A stretch of 64,000 nt of DNA, taken from Limnohabitans sp. Jir61. GTDB lineage: Bacteria > Pseudomonadota > Gammaproteobacteria > Burkholderiales > Burkholderiaceae_C. How positions within the stretch are numbered: the stretch's first letter is position 1; each line of letters begins with the position of its first letter. Below are positions 9,565 to 17,811 of this stretch, piece by piece. Where the stretch lies: contig NZ_NESD01000001.1 in assembly GCF_003063545.1 (NCBI RefSeq), positions 868,001 to 932,000 of the forward strand. The letters run 5' to 3'. The notes beneath the pieces were generated by a model. That model made no database searches. It was given only the letters and a program-made list of their open reading frames with translations, and had not been told where the DNA came from. Made by a program: the position numbers and the translations under genes.

Positions 9565-11955
9565 ATGAGTCAGCCCCGCACGACGACACAGTGGGATTGC
9601 GATTTGCTCGTGGTGGGCTCGGGTGCTGGTGCCTTGTCCACTGCCGTTACCGCCGCGCACTTGGGCCTCAAAGTCATCGTGGTCGAGAAAGACCCGCACT
9701 ACGGGGGCACCACGGCTTGGTCGGGGGGGTGGATGTGGATTCCACGCAACCCATTTGCCATTCAAGCGGGCATCACCGAGCCAATTGAAAAACCGCTCTC
9801 GTATTTGCGTCATGAGTTGGGTGAGCAGTTTGACGAAACACGTGCGCGTGCTTTTCTCACACATGGCCCACGCATGGTGCGTTTCTTTCAAGAGCACACG
9901 GCCTTGCAGTTCATCGATGGCAATCTGATTCCAGATTTCCACGGCAAAACAGAAGATGCGGCCCTAGGGGGACGCTCGGTGTGTGCTGCGCCGTTTGATG
10001 GTCGCTTGCTGGGTCAGCATGTGAAAGAGCTCAAAACGCCTTTGTACGAAATCACGTTCTTAGGCATGGGCATCGCATCAGGCGCAGACATTCGTCACTT
10101 CTTCAATGCCTTGCGTTCTTGGGGCTCTTTCTTCCATGTGGCTAAGCGTGTCACGCGTCATCTGTTGGACTTGGCGATTCACGGTCGAGGCATGCAGTTG
10201 GTCAACGGCAACGCCTTGGTCGCGGGTTTGGCTAAGTCGGCTTTTGATGCGGGCGTAGAGATTCGTGTCAACTGCCCTGCAGTGAGTTTGATCACCGAAG
10301 ATGACGGCGTTATGCAAAAGGTGCGTGGTGCAGTGGTGATGCATAACGGGAAAGAACAAACCATTCACGCTAGGCGCGGTGTGATGTTGGCTACGGGTGG
10401 CTTTCCGCACGACCCTGAGCGCAAACGTCAACTTCTGCCGCATGACCCCACTGGCACACAACATTTCTCTGCGGCCTCGCGTGGTAACACGGGTGATGGT
10501 TTGCGTTTGGGTGAATCGGTCGGTGCAGTGGTGGCCACTGATTTGAAGCACGCAGCAGCCATGGCGCCCGTGTCTTTGGTGCCGCGTGCGGATGGCGCCA
10601 CCGCACACTTTCCACATTTGATTGAGCGTGGCAAGCCCGGCCTCATTGCCGTCACCCGCTTTGGCAAACGCTTTGTCAACGAAGCCGACTCGTACCACGA
10701 CTTCATGCAAGGTTTGATTGAAGCTTTGCCAGTGGGTGAGACCGTGCAAGCTTGGTTGGTGGTGGACCACCGCTTCATCCGTCGTTGGGGTCTCGGCGCA
10801 GTCAAGCCTGCACCTGTGCCCATGCACGGCATGTTGGCCAATGGATATTTGAAACGTGGCAACACGCTCGCAGAGTTGGCGGATGTGTGTGGCATAGATG
10901 CAGGGGTCTTGCAAAACACAGTAGCCCGATACAACACCCAAGCCGACATTGGCTACGACGGTGAATTTGGCAAAGGCCAAACCGCCTACAACCGTGTGCA
11001 AGGTGACGCCACCCAGGAACACCGTAACCCGAACATGGCCCCCATTCAAGAGGGCCCGTTTTACGCTGTACGAATCGTCGCAGGCAGCTTGGGCACGTTT
11101 GCAGGCTTGCGTTGCAACGAACACGCGCAAGTGCTGAACGCACAAGGCCAAGCGATCGAAGGTTTGTATGCCGGCGGCAACGACCTCTCGAGTGTGATGG
11201 GTGGCAACTACCCGAGCGGCGGTATCACCCTCGGCCCCGCCATGACCTTTGGTTATTTGGCCGCACACCATGCCGCACGTTTATCGCCTGACTTTGCTTC
11301 TTCCGAACATCCATTTTTGAAAAGGACTACCCCCATGTATTACGAACTCGCGAACATGACGCTGCCATTCGGTACCGCTGCCCAAGCTGCTGCTAATGTG
11401 CAAACCTTTGCTGCGCAAGGTCAAGGTGAATTGCTGGGCTGCTGGTTCACTGACATCGGTGTGCTCAATCAAATGATTGTGTTGCGCGGCTTTGACGACT
11501 TAGCCACCTTGCAAGCAGAGCGCAACCGCACGCAGCACAACGCCAGTCCGTTTGGCTGTGGTGACATCTTTCAAAGTTTGGAACAACACAGCTACCAAGG
11601 TTTCCCTTGGATGAAGCCCGTGCGCCCCAGCGCCGAGAGCGGCATCAATGGCCCCGTGTATGAAATTCGCACCTACGGCATCAAACCCGGTGGTGTGCAA
11701 CCCACGATTGATTTGTGGGAGCAAGCCATTCCCGCACGCGAAAAAATTTCACCTTGCGTGGTGGCGATGGTCGCTTTGGATGGCCCGCTGCGCTTTACCA
11801 ACATCTGGGCCTATCCCACCATCGATGCACGTAGCAAAGCGCGTGCAGATGCAGTGGCCCAAGGCATTTGGCCACCCAAAGGCGGCCCAGCCAACTTGAC
11901 CACCAACATGGTGTCGACCATCGCGTTGCCCACTGCGGTGTCGCCATTGAAATAA
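9565..11955 (+). CDS. KstD-like FAD dehydrogenase fused to a NIPSNAP domain
   Basis: 796-residue reading frame. Residues 1 to about 575 form a complete KstD-like flavoprotein (GSGAGA at 18-23; C-terminal GGNDLSSVMGGNYPSGGITLGP). From Met591 to the end is a complete two-repeat NIPSNAP-like protein (MYYELANMTLPFG; YEIRTYGIKPGG). Met591 (11335) has its own well-spaced AAAGGA. A TGA lies one base out of frame at 11318, just after a run of five T. The fusion may therefore be recent, or a one-base homopolymer artefact joining two genes. The likely role is alicyclic ketone desaturation. Confidence 0.8.
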   Translation: MSQPRTTTQWDCDLLVVGSGAGALSTAVTAAHLGLKVIVVEKDPHYGGTTAWSGGWMWIPRNPFAIQAGITEPIEKPLSYLRHELGEQFDETRARAFLTHGPRMVRFFQEHTALQFIDGNLIPDFHGKTEDAALGGRSVCAAPFDGRLLGQHVKELKTPLYEITFLGMGIASGADIRHFFNALRSWGSFFHVAKRVTRHLLDLAIHGRGMQLVNGNALVAGLAKSAFDAGVEIRVNCPAVSLITEDDGVMQKVRGAVVMHNGKEQTIHARRGVMLATGGFPHDPERKRQLLPHDPTGTQHFSAASRGNTGDGLRLGESVGAVVATDLKHAAAMAPVSLVPRADGATAHFPHLIERGKPGLIAVTRFGKRFVNEADSYHDFMQGLIEALPVGETVQAWLVVDHRFIRRWGLGAVKPAPVPMHGMLANGYLKRGNTLAELADVCGIDAGVLQNTVARYNTQADIGYDGEFGKGQTAYNRVQGDATQEHRNPNMAPIQEGPFYAVRIVAGSLGTFAGLRCNEHAQVLNAQGQAIEGLYAGGNDLSSVMGGNYPSGGITLGPAMTFGYLAAHHAARLSPDFASSEHPFLKRTTPMYYELANMTLPFGTAAQAAANVQTFAAQGQGELLGCWFTDIGVLNQMIVLRGFDDLATLQAERNRTQHNASPFGCGDIFQSLEQHSYQGFPWMKPVRPSAESGINGPVYEIRTYGIKPGGVQPTIDLWEQAIPAREKISPCVVAMVALDGPLRFTNIWAYPTIDARSKARADAVAQGIWPPKGGPANLTTNMVSTIALPTAVSPLK
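11321..11337 (+). promoter_or_regulatory. Internal ribosome binding site and ATG for the NIPSNAP part
   Basis: AAAGGA at 11321-11326, eight bases before an in-frame ATG at 11335. This is a start signal inside the fused gene and fits the NIPSNAP domain also being made, or having once been made, on its own. Confidence 0.55.
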
Positions 11956-11974
11956 CTCTTCAAGGCGGCACACC

Positions 11975-12784
11975 ATGCGTACCTATTCGCTCGCGTACTT
12001 AACGGCCAATGCGTCGACTGTGCCGCAAGCCATTGGCATTGCGGCGGAGTTGGGCTATGCCTATGTGGGGTTGCGTGTGCAACCCAATGGCCCCGGTGCA
12101 CCCTTTCAAACCTTGATTGGCGATGCTGCTGTGTTGCGCGAAACCCAAGCGGTGATGCGTGACACAGGGGTAGGTGTGTATGACTTAGAAATCATTCGAA
12201 TTGGTGAACAGTTCAAAGTGTCTGACCATGCCGCGTTGATGGACATTGGCCAAACCTTGGGTGCCAAAGCGGTGTTGATTGCTGCGGATGACACGAATGA
12301 ATCACGCTTGGCTGATAACTACGCTGAGTTGTGCGAAGCCATGCGACCTTTCGGACTCACCGCTGATTTGGAATTCATGCCTTGGACGGCGGTCAAAGAT
12401 GCCAAGTCAGCCATGCATGTGATTGATCTAGCAGGTCGCCCCAGCAACGCAGGCATCTTGGTGGATGCCTTGCACTTTGGTCGATCATCCACGACCTTGC
12501 AGGACATCGCTGCCATCCCGCGCGAGTTGTTGCACTACGCGCAGATGTGCGATGCACAAGCAGGTTTGAACTTCACGACAGAAGAGTTGATTCACACCGC
12601 ACGCCAAGAACGCCTCTTGCCCGGCGAAGGCAACATTGATGTGACAGGTTTGTTTAAGACCTTGCCGCAAGACCTGCCCGTGAGTGTAGAAATTGTTAAC
12701 CTAGAACGCTCGAAACCCATCGGTGACAAAGCATGGGCCGAGCTGTGTCTCAACGCAACAAAAAAAGTTTTAGGCGATGCCTAA
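11975..12784 (+). CDS. AP-endonuclease-2/sugar isomerase-fold TIM barrel, dehydroshikimate dehydratase-like
   Basis: 269-residue TIM barrel. The four expected metal ligands are visible: Glu133 (DLEFMPW), Asp164 (ILVDALHFGR), Gln190 (YAQMCDAQ) and Glu239 (SVEIVN). Order and spacing are close to what I recall for the dehydratase domain of Pseudomonas QuiC. The domain also occurs in many sugar isomerases and epimerases, so substrate is inferred only from neighbours (KstD-like, AroE-like). It is the last gene of the IclR-flavoprotein operon. Confidence 0.75.
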   Translation: MRTYSLAYLTANASTVPQAIGIAAELGYAYVGLRVQPNGPGAPFQTLIGDAAVLRETQAVMRDTGVGVYDLEIIRIGEQFKVSDHAALMDIGQTLGAKAVLIAADDTNESRLADNYAELCEAMRPFGLTADLEFMPWTAVKDAKSAMHVIDLAGRPSNAGILVDALHFGRSSTTLQDIAAIPRELLHYAQMCDAQAGLNFTTEELIHTARQERLLPGEGNIDVTGLFKTLPQDLPVSVEIVNLERSKPIGDKAWAELCLNATKKVLGDA

Positions 12785-12836
12785 ATCAACCGGCTACGTT
12801 CACAACAGTCGCCAAGTTGGGTTGCCTGTGCATGCT

Positions 12837-12950
12837 GCAAGCGACATTGCCGCAACGGCCAAGGCGAGCTGCCTGTTCGCACAGCAGCTCCTCTTCGCTT
12901 TGCTCAGAATGTCGCTTGCTGCGCGCTCAGACAACTCACCTTGGCCGTTG
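12837..12950. repeat. Intergenic palindromic element with interleaved inverted repeats
   Basis: The 210-bp gap after the TIM-barrel gene holds two perfect 12-bp inverted repeats in interleaved order. GCAAGCGACATT (12837) pairs with AATGTCGCTTGC (12908), and CAACGGCCAAGG (12853) pairs with CCTTGGCCGTTG (12939). The second pair extends to 23 positions with three transitions, all G-U in minus-strand RNA. An inner GAGCTGC/GCAGCTC hairpin lies at 12866-12890. There is no T tract, so a terminator is unlikely. A dispersed REP-like element is my inference. Confidence 0.55.
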
Positions 12951-12994
12951 CACTGGGTAAGCAGTCCAACTTGCTTAATGCAAACCAAGCAACA

Positions 12995-13777
12995 TCAAAT
13001 CAGTGGTCGCAAACTCTGCGCTACTTCCCGCAAAACAGGCAACACGCGGTTGACTGCCTCCTTGGAGGTCTCATGCTGAATGGGCATGCTCACCGTCAAA
13101 GCGCCTTGTACATTCCCTTTGTGGTCGCGCAAGGGCACGGCCACACCGCGGTACGCCAAGTCGAGCTGCTGTTCGGACAGAGCCCAGTCTTGCGCACGAA
13201 TACCAGCCAACTCGGCGCGCATGCGCTTAGGGTCGGTGATGGTGTGCGAGGTGAAGGCCTTGAGTTCATGGTTGGCCAACCACGCATCCGATTCCTCTTC
13301 GCCCAAGAGCGCAAGCAGCAACACACCGGCACTGGTGAGGTGACAGGGCACGCGTGCACCCAGCGCGAAGCTGGTGTTCATGCTGCGGTTTTGGCCGTTG
13401 CGCGCGATGTAGACCAAGTCGTAACCATCGAGCACAGCGACAAACGAAATCTCTTGTGTGCCCATCGCCAAGCGTTGCAACGAGGGTTGCACGATGCGCG
13501 GCAGGCGCGCCGATTCCAAGTACGACTGGCCGAGTCGCATGACTTTGGGCGTGAGCCAAAACAACTTTCCGTCGGTGGCGACAAAGCCCAAATGCAAAAG
13601 CGTCAACAAGTAGCGACGTGCAGCCGTGCGCGTGAGGCCGCAGCGTTGACCAGCTTGGGTGGCGGTCAAACGCGGGTTGTGTTCGTCAAAGGTTTGCAGC
13701 ATGGCCAGGCCTTTGTCCAGACCTGCGATCCAGTCCTTCTTGTCCATGTCCGTGAGATGTGTCGAAAGTGTGTTCAT
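12995..13777 (-). CDS. IclR family regulator, PcaR/PcaU/PobR type
   Basis: 260-residue regulator. The N-terminus (DWIAGLDKGLAMLQTFDEHNPRLTATQAGQRCGLTRTAARRYLLTL, winged helix) matches the branch of IclR proteins that control protocatechuate and 4-hydroxybenzoate genes. I chose the ATG at 13777. The longer frame from 13822 would run through a PcaR-like operator at 13806-13820, which argues against it. No good Shine-Dalgarno is visible. It is divergent from the liv transporter operon, its probable target. Confidence 0.85.
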   Translation of the reverse strand: MNTLSTHLTDMDKKDWIAGLDKGLAMLQTFDEHNPRLTATQAGQRCGLTRTAARRYLLTLLHLGFVATDGKLFWLTPKVMRLGQSYLESARLPRIVQPSLQRLAMGTQEISFVAVLDGYDLVYIARNGQNRSMNTSFALGARVPCHLTSAGVLLLALLGEEESDAWLANHELKAFTSHTITDPKRMRAELAGIRAQDWALSEQQLDLAYRGVAVPLRDHKGNVQGALTVSMPIQHETSKEAVNRVLPVLREVAQSLRPLI

Positions 13778-13805
13778 AACGTGTGCAGGGGGAAACCCGT
13801 GATGC

Positions 13806-13820
13806 GTTCGATGATCGCAC
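13806..13820. promoter_or_regulatory. PcaR-like operator
   Basis: GTTCGATGATCGCAC differs at one position from the 15-bp PcaR site I recall from Pseudomonas putida (GTTCGATAATCGCAC). It lies 29 bp upstream of the PcaR-type IclR start, in the divergent control region of the liv operon. Confidence 0.6.
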
Positions 13821-13875
13821 AATCGAGATCGTTAATCGCGCGTTTTTGTGCAAATGACTCAACAGATCAAGCTTT

Positions 13876-13890
13876 TGCAATTAAATTGCA
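13876..13890. promoter_or_regulatory. Perfect 15-bp palindrome upstream of livJ
   Basis: TGCAATT-A-AATTGCA, perfect 7-1-7 symmetry, about 93 bp before the transporter binding-protein start. It is a second candidate regulator site in this control region; its binder is unknown. Confidence 0.4.
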
Positions 13891-13982
13891 TGCATCCAAA
13901 CCTCGTAGATGGTGCGCCGCTGATTTCATCACCCCGAGCCGCCAGACAGAGGCCCAATTTCGAACACACAGAGGAGACATCC

Positions 13983-15128
13983 ATGAATAAACGTTCCACC
14001 TTGAAAGCTGTTGCAGCTGCCGCGATTTTTGCTTTGGCGGGCATGGCACACGCACAGCAAACCATCAAGATTGCCAACATCGTAGAGTTGTCTGGTCCTG
14101 GCACCACAGCAGGTACCGTATTCAAGAACGGCGTGGAGTTGGCGGTCAAAGAGATCAACGACAACGGAGGCATCTTGGGTAAGAGAATCGAGAACTACTC
14201 GGTGGACACACAAACCAACCCAGGCGTAGCCAAGGGCTTGACCCAAAAAGCAGTAGACGATGGCGTGTTTGCCATTTTTGGCCCTGTTTACTCTGGCTCC
14301 ATCATGGTGTCGATGGCTGAATCTAAGCGTGGCGAAGTGCCTAACTTCACGGGCGGTGAGGCCGCTTCGATCACTGCACAAGGCAACACCTATGTGTTTC
14401 GCACGGCGTTTGGTCAAAGCGTATCTTTTCCTAAGCTCGCCAAATTCATCAACACAAAAGCCAAAACCTTGGCTGTGATTTATGTGAACAACGACTTTGG
14501 CAAAGGCGGTCGTGACACCTTGGCTAAATTGTTGGATGGCACTGCCACCAAAGTTGTTGCTGATATTTCAACAGACGCGGGTCAAGTCGACTTTTCAGCC
14601 GCTGTGTTGAAAGCCAAACAAAGCAATGCTGATGCGATTTTTGCCTATACCAACGAAGAAGAATCCGCACGCTTGTTGCGTGAGTTGAAAAAACAAGGTT
14701 GGAACAAACCTGTGATTGGTGAGACCACCTTAGTGGGTCAAAAAGTGATTGAACTTGCAGGCGATGCTGCCAATGGTGCAGTTGCGCACGTGGGTTTGAC
14801 CGTGGATGCACCCAACGACAACATGCTCAAGTTCAAGGCCAAGTACTACCAAGCCTACGGCAGCATCTCTGATCACAACGGCATCAAGGGTTACACCGGT
14901 ATGTACGTACTCAAAGCTGCCATCGAGAAAGTGGGCAAATTCGACCGTAAGGCCGTCGCGCAAGCGCTGCATGGCATTCAAATCAGTGCCAAGAAAAATC
15001 CAGGCGTGATCATGGACGTGAGCTTTGATGCCAACGGTGACCTCGATCGCGAAAGCTATTTGATCGAAGTGAAAAACGGCCGCCAGGTGGTAACCGCTAC
15101 GTTGCCCGCTTTGAACGCTAAGAAGTAA
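13983..15128 (+). CDS. livJ: ABC transporter substrate-binding protein, branched-chain/aromatic type
   Basis: 381-residue periplasmic binding protein with a clear signal peptide (MNKRSTLKAVAAAAIFALAG, cleavage near AHA-QQ) and the Peripla_BP_6 pattern (IKIANIVELSGPG, then GGILGKRIE). The start at 13983 is set by GAGGAGA and the signal peptide; the frame is open further upstream but without a signal. Many members next to aromatic genes bind aromatic or alicyclic acids rather than amino acids, and the neighbouring PcaR-type regulator favours that here. Confidence 0.88.
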   Translation: MNKRSTLKAVAAAAIFALAGMAHAQQTIKIANIVELSGPGTTAGTVFKNGVELAVKEINDNGGILGKRIENYSVDTQTNPGVAKGLTQKAVDDGVFAIFGPVYSGSIMVSMAESKRGEVPNFTGGEAASITAQGNTYVFRTAFGQSVSFPKLAKFINTKAKTLAVIYVNNDFGKGGRDTLAKLLDGTATKVVADISTDAGQVDFSAAVLKAKQSNADAIFAYTNEEESARLLRELKKQGWNKPVIGETTLVGQKVIELAGDAANGAVAHVGLTVDAPNDNMLKFKAKYYQAYGSISDHNGIKGYTGMYVLKAAIEKVGKFDRKAVAQALHGIQISAKKNPGVIMDVSFDANGDLDRESYLIEVKNGRQVVTATLPALNAKK

Positions 15129-15141
15129 TTTCAAGCTTTAG

Positions 15142-15164
15142 GCACGCCCTCGGGCGTGCTTTTT
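15142..15164 (+). terminator. Intercistronic hairpin with T tract after livJ
   Basis: GCACGCC-CTCG-GGCGTGC followed by TTTTT, between the binding protein and permease genes. It probably causes partial termination, which keeps binding-protein levels above permease levels. Confidence 0.8.
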
Positions 15165-15183
15165 ATCATCTAAGCGAATTGAC

Positions 15184-16059
15184 ATGACCGACTTTCTACA
15201 ACTTTTTTTCAGTGGCCTTGCCACCGGCAGCATTTATGCGCTGGCAGCTTTGGGTTTTACCTTGCTTTGGCAAGCTTCAGGCACCATCAACTTTGCACAA
15301 GGCGAGTTTGTGATGTTGCCGGCCTTCATGATGCTGGGCTTTTTGGCTGCTGGATTCCCATTGGTCTTGAGCTTTTTAGGCAGTTGTGTGTTGTCGGTCA
15401 TTGTCTTGGGCTGGTTGTTCAAGCGTGGTGTCGTTGATCCACTTTTCAAGTTCGGCATGATGCCTATTGTGGTGGCCACCATTGGGTTGTCAATTGCGAT
15501 GCGTAACGTCGTGCGCGCGGGTTACAGCGCAGAGCCACAACCTTTCCCCAATTTGTTTCCTGATGAGGTGTACAACATTGCCGGTGTGACCATTTCGGCC
15601 ACCGATATTGGCACCTTTGCGTTTGCCATTGCACTGGTGTTGCTCACCCAAGCTTTCTTGGTCAAGACCGTCACCGGTCGTGCCATGCAAGCGGTGGCGC
15701 AAAACACCGAGAGTGCTTCGGTGTTGGGCATCAACGTACCACGCATGATTTTTTACACCTTCGCGATCAATGCGTTGCTAGCTGCAGCCGCTGCGATTTT
15801 GGTAACCCCCACCTACTTAGCCAAGTTTGACATGGGTGCCTCTTTGGGCAACAAGGCCTTCTTTGCCGCCATCATCGGGGGCTTCAACAACTCACGCGGT
15901 GCTTTGTTGGGTGGCTTGATTGTTGGTGTGTGCGAGAACTTGGCTGCGGCCTACATTTCGCCCGCGTACAAAGACGCTGTGGCGCTGATCATTTTTATGG
16001 TGGTGATTTTGTTCAAGCCACAAGGCTTGCTCGGTAAAAAAGTGGAGCGCAAAGTATGA
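15184..16059 (+). CDS. livH: Branched-chain-type ABC transporter permease LivH
   Basis: 291-residue inner-membrane permease with about eight hydrophobic segments. It has the family start (GLATGSIYALAALGFTLLWQASGTINFAQGEF) and the conserved cytoplasmic loop VTGRAMQAVAQNTESASVLGIN that contacts the ATPase. The stop overlaps the livM start by four bases. Confidence 0.92.
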   Translation: MTDFLQLFFSGLATGSIYALAALGFTLLWQASGTINFAQGEFVMLPAFMMLGFLAAGFPLVLSFLGSCVLSVIVLGWLFKRGVVDPLFKFGMMPIVVATIGLSIAMRNVVRAGYSAEPQPFPNLFPDEVYNIAGVTISATDIGTFAFAIALVLLTQAFLVKTVTGRAMQAVAQNTESASVLGINVPRMIFYTFAINALLAAAAAILVTPTYLAKFDMGASLGNKAFFAAIIGGFNNSRGALLGGLIVGVCENLAAAYISPAYKDAVALIIFMVVILFKPQGLLGKKVERKV

Positions 16060-17039
16060 AGAAGCTTGCCATCCTTGCTGGCCTCTTGGGGTTGCTGGCC
16101 TGTATTTTTGTGCCCACGCTGCTCAAGAACCACGGCATTTATTTGTTCACCTATTGGCTGATTTATGTGATCGCCACCATGGGCTTGAACCTCACCATCG
16201 GCTACGCCGGTCAAAAGTCACTCGGCCATGCCGCGTTCTTTGGCATTGGTGCTTACACCGTCGCTGTTCTGATGCAAGCGGGTTACAGCTTTTGGTTGGG
16301 CATGCCACTGGCTGCTTTGGGCTGCTTTGTGGTGGGTTTGGCTTTGGGCTTTCCCGCGCTGCGTGTGCAAACCATTTACTTGGCGTTTGCCACCTTGGGT
16401 TTTAACACAGCGGTGTGGTTGGTGATGCGCAACGAAGAGTGGCTCACAGGCGGCACGTTTGGGATCAACAACATTGCGCGTCCTGAAGCCTTTGGCATCA
16501 GCTTTGATGGCAACTTGGCTTACTACTACTTGGTGTTGGCTTTTGCAGTCGTGTTGGGTTTGCTCTTGTGGGGCTTGCTCAATTCACCCTGGGGTAAAGC
16601 CTTCACCGCATTGCGTGACAACCCCATCCGTGCAGAAAGCTTGGGTGTGGACATCCGCGGCTACACCTTGTTGAGCTTTGCGATTGGTGCAGCTTATGCC
16701 GGTGTTGCGGGTGGATTGTTTGGTTCGCTGGTGCAGTTCATTGACCCTGCACCATTCACGGTGGAAGCCTCCATCATGATGTACCTCATGGTGGTGGTGG
16801 GTGGCCCCGGTTATTTCTTGGGACCCTTGCTCGGTGCCGCTGTGGGTGTGATCTTGCCGGAGTGGCTGCGCTTCGCACAGGCTTGGTATTTGTTTGTGTT
16901 CGGTACTGCCGTGGTGATGTTGATGATTTGGCTGCCCGATGGTTTGCTGAGCATTCCAGACCGCATCCGTGCCAAGCGTCAGTCACGTGAAGCTTCTGCT
17001 GCACGTGCGGCTGTTGGTCAATCAGGAGTCAAAGCATGA
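16056..17039 (+). CDS. livM: Branched-chain-type ABC transporter permease LivM
   Basis: 327-residue membrane permease. The YVIATMGLNLTIGYAGQKSLGHAAFFGIGAY segment and the coupling loop SPWGKAFTALRDNPIRAESLGVD are typical of LivM. The C-terminus is basic (RIRAKRQSREAS). It overlaps the neighbours on both sides by four bases, so the genes are tightly coupled. Confidence 0.92.
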   Translation: MKKLAILAGLLGLLACIFVPTLLKNHGIYLFTYWLIYVIATMGLNLTIGYAGQKSLGHAAFFGIGAYTVAVLMQAGYSFWLGMPLAALGCFVVGLALGFPALRVQTIYLAFATLGFNTAVWLVMRNEEWLTGGTFGINNIARPEAFGISFDGNLAYYYLVLAFAVVLGLLLWGLLNSPWGKAFTALRDNPIRAESLGVDIRGYTLLSFAIGAAYAGVAGGLFGSLVQFIDPAPFTVEASIMMYLMVVVGGPGYFLGPLLGAAVGVILPEWLRFAQAWYLFVFGTAVVMLMIWLPDGLLSIPDRIRAKRQSREASAARAAVGQSGVKA

Positions 17040-17809
17040 CCATGTCTACCCACCAACCCGTTCTTAAAGTCACCGACCTTAAGAAAGCCTACGGCGCAAT
17101 TCAAGCGGTGGGCGGCGTGTCTTTCGAGGTGCGCCCAGGCGAAATTTTCGGCGTCATTGGCCCCAATGGTTCAGGCAAAACAACCCTTTTCAACAGCATG
17201 TTGGGACAGATCACACCTGACACCGGCAAGATAGAACTCAATGGCCAAGACGTGACCAAACTGGGTCCGCTTCAGCTCAACCGACTCGGCGTAGGCCGCA
17301 CTTTCCAAACTCTGCAAGTGTTTGGCAAGATGACCGTGCGTGACAACTTGATCGTGGCTGCACAAGAGCATCAAGGCACCATGTTCAGCCGCATGTTTGC
17401 ATCGAGTGATTCTGATTTGGGTGCCAAGGCCGACGCGTTGATTGACCAATTTCACATCAAGCACGTAGCAGACAAAAAAGCAGGCGAGTTGAGCTACGGC
17501 CAACAAAAGCTGGTGGACATTGCGATGGCCTTCATGAGCGAGCCTGACTTGGTGTTGCTAGACGAACCTTGTGCGGGTGTGAACCCATCTCTGGTTGGGG
17601 GTATCAGCGCCTTGCTGAAAGATTTGAACAAAACCCAAAGAGCAGATGGCAAGGCCAGTAGCTTTGTGGTGATCGAACACAACATGGACTTTGTGATGGA
17701 CTTATGCCATCGCATCATGGTGATGGTCGAAGGCAAGGTGATGGCCATTGGCACACCCGAAGAAATTCGTGCCAACAAACAAGTGCTCGACGCTTACTTG
17801 GGAAGCTGA
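17036..17809 (+). CDS. livG: ABC transporter ATP-binding protein LivG
   Basis: 257-residue ATPase with Walker A GPNGSGKTT (about residues 42-50), signature LSYGQQK, Walker B LVLLDEP and the switch His in VIEHNMDFVM. A second in-frame ATG at 17042 is an equally possible start. Confidence 0.93.
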   Translation: MTMSTHQPVLKVTDLKKAYGAIQAVGGVSFEVRPGEIFGVIGPNGSGKTTLFNSMLGQITPDTGKIELNGQDVTKLGPLQLNRLGVGRTFQTLQVFGKMTVRDNLIVAAQEHQGTMFSRMFASSDSDLGAKADALIDQFHIKHVADKKAGELSYGQQKLVDIAMAFMSEPDLVLLDEPCAGVNPSLVGGISALLKDLNKTQRADGKASSFVVIEHNMDFVMDLCHRIMVMVEGKVMAIGTPEEIRANKQVLDAYLGS

Positions 17810-17811
17810 TC

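Noticed and set aside
10078..11271. Long minus-strand open frame of about 397 codons
   Set aside because: Antisense to the KstD-like/NIPSNAP gene; His/Val/Thr-rich shadow composition and no recognisable motif.
12837..12950. Integron attC site
   Set aside because: The ends lack the GTTRRRY/RYYYAAC core sites and there is no integrase or cassette array nearby.
13778..13822. Longer N-terminus for the PcaR-type IclR protein
   Set aside because: The extension covers a PcaR-like operator and has a low-quality sequence; the ATG at 13777 is preferred.
12941..13990. Plus-strand frame of about 349 codons across the IclR gene and the liv control region
   Set aside because: It overlaps the clear PcaR-type regulator in antisense and runs through its operators; no protein family fits.
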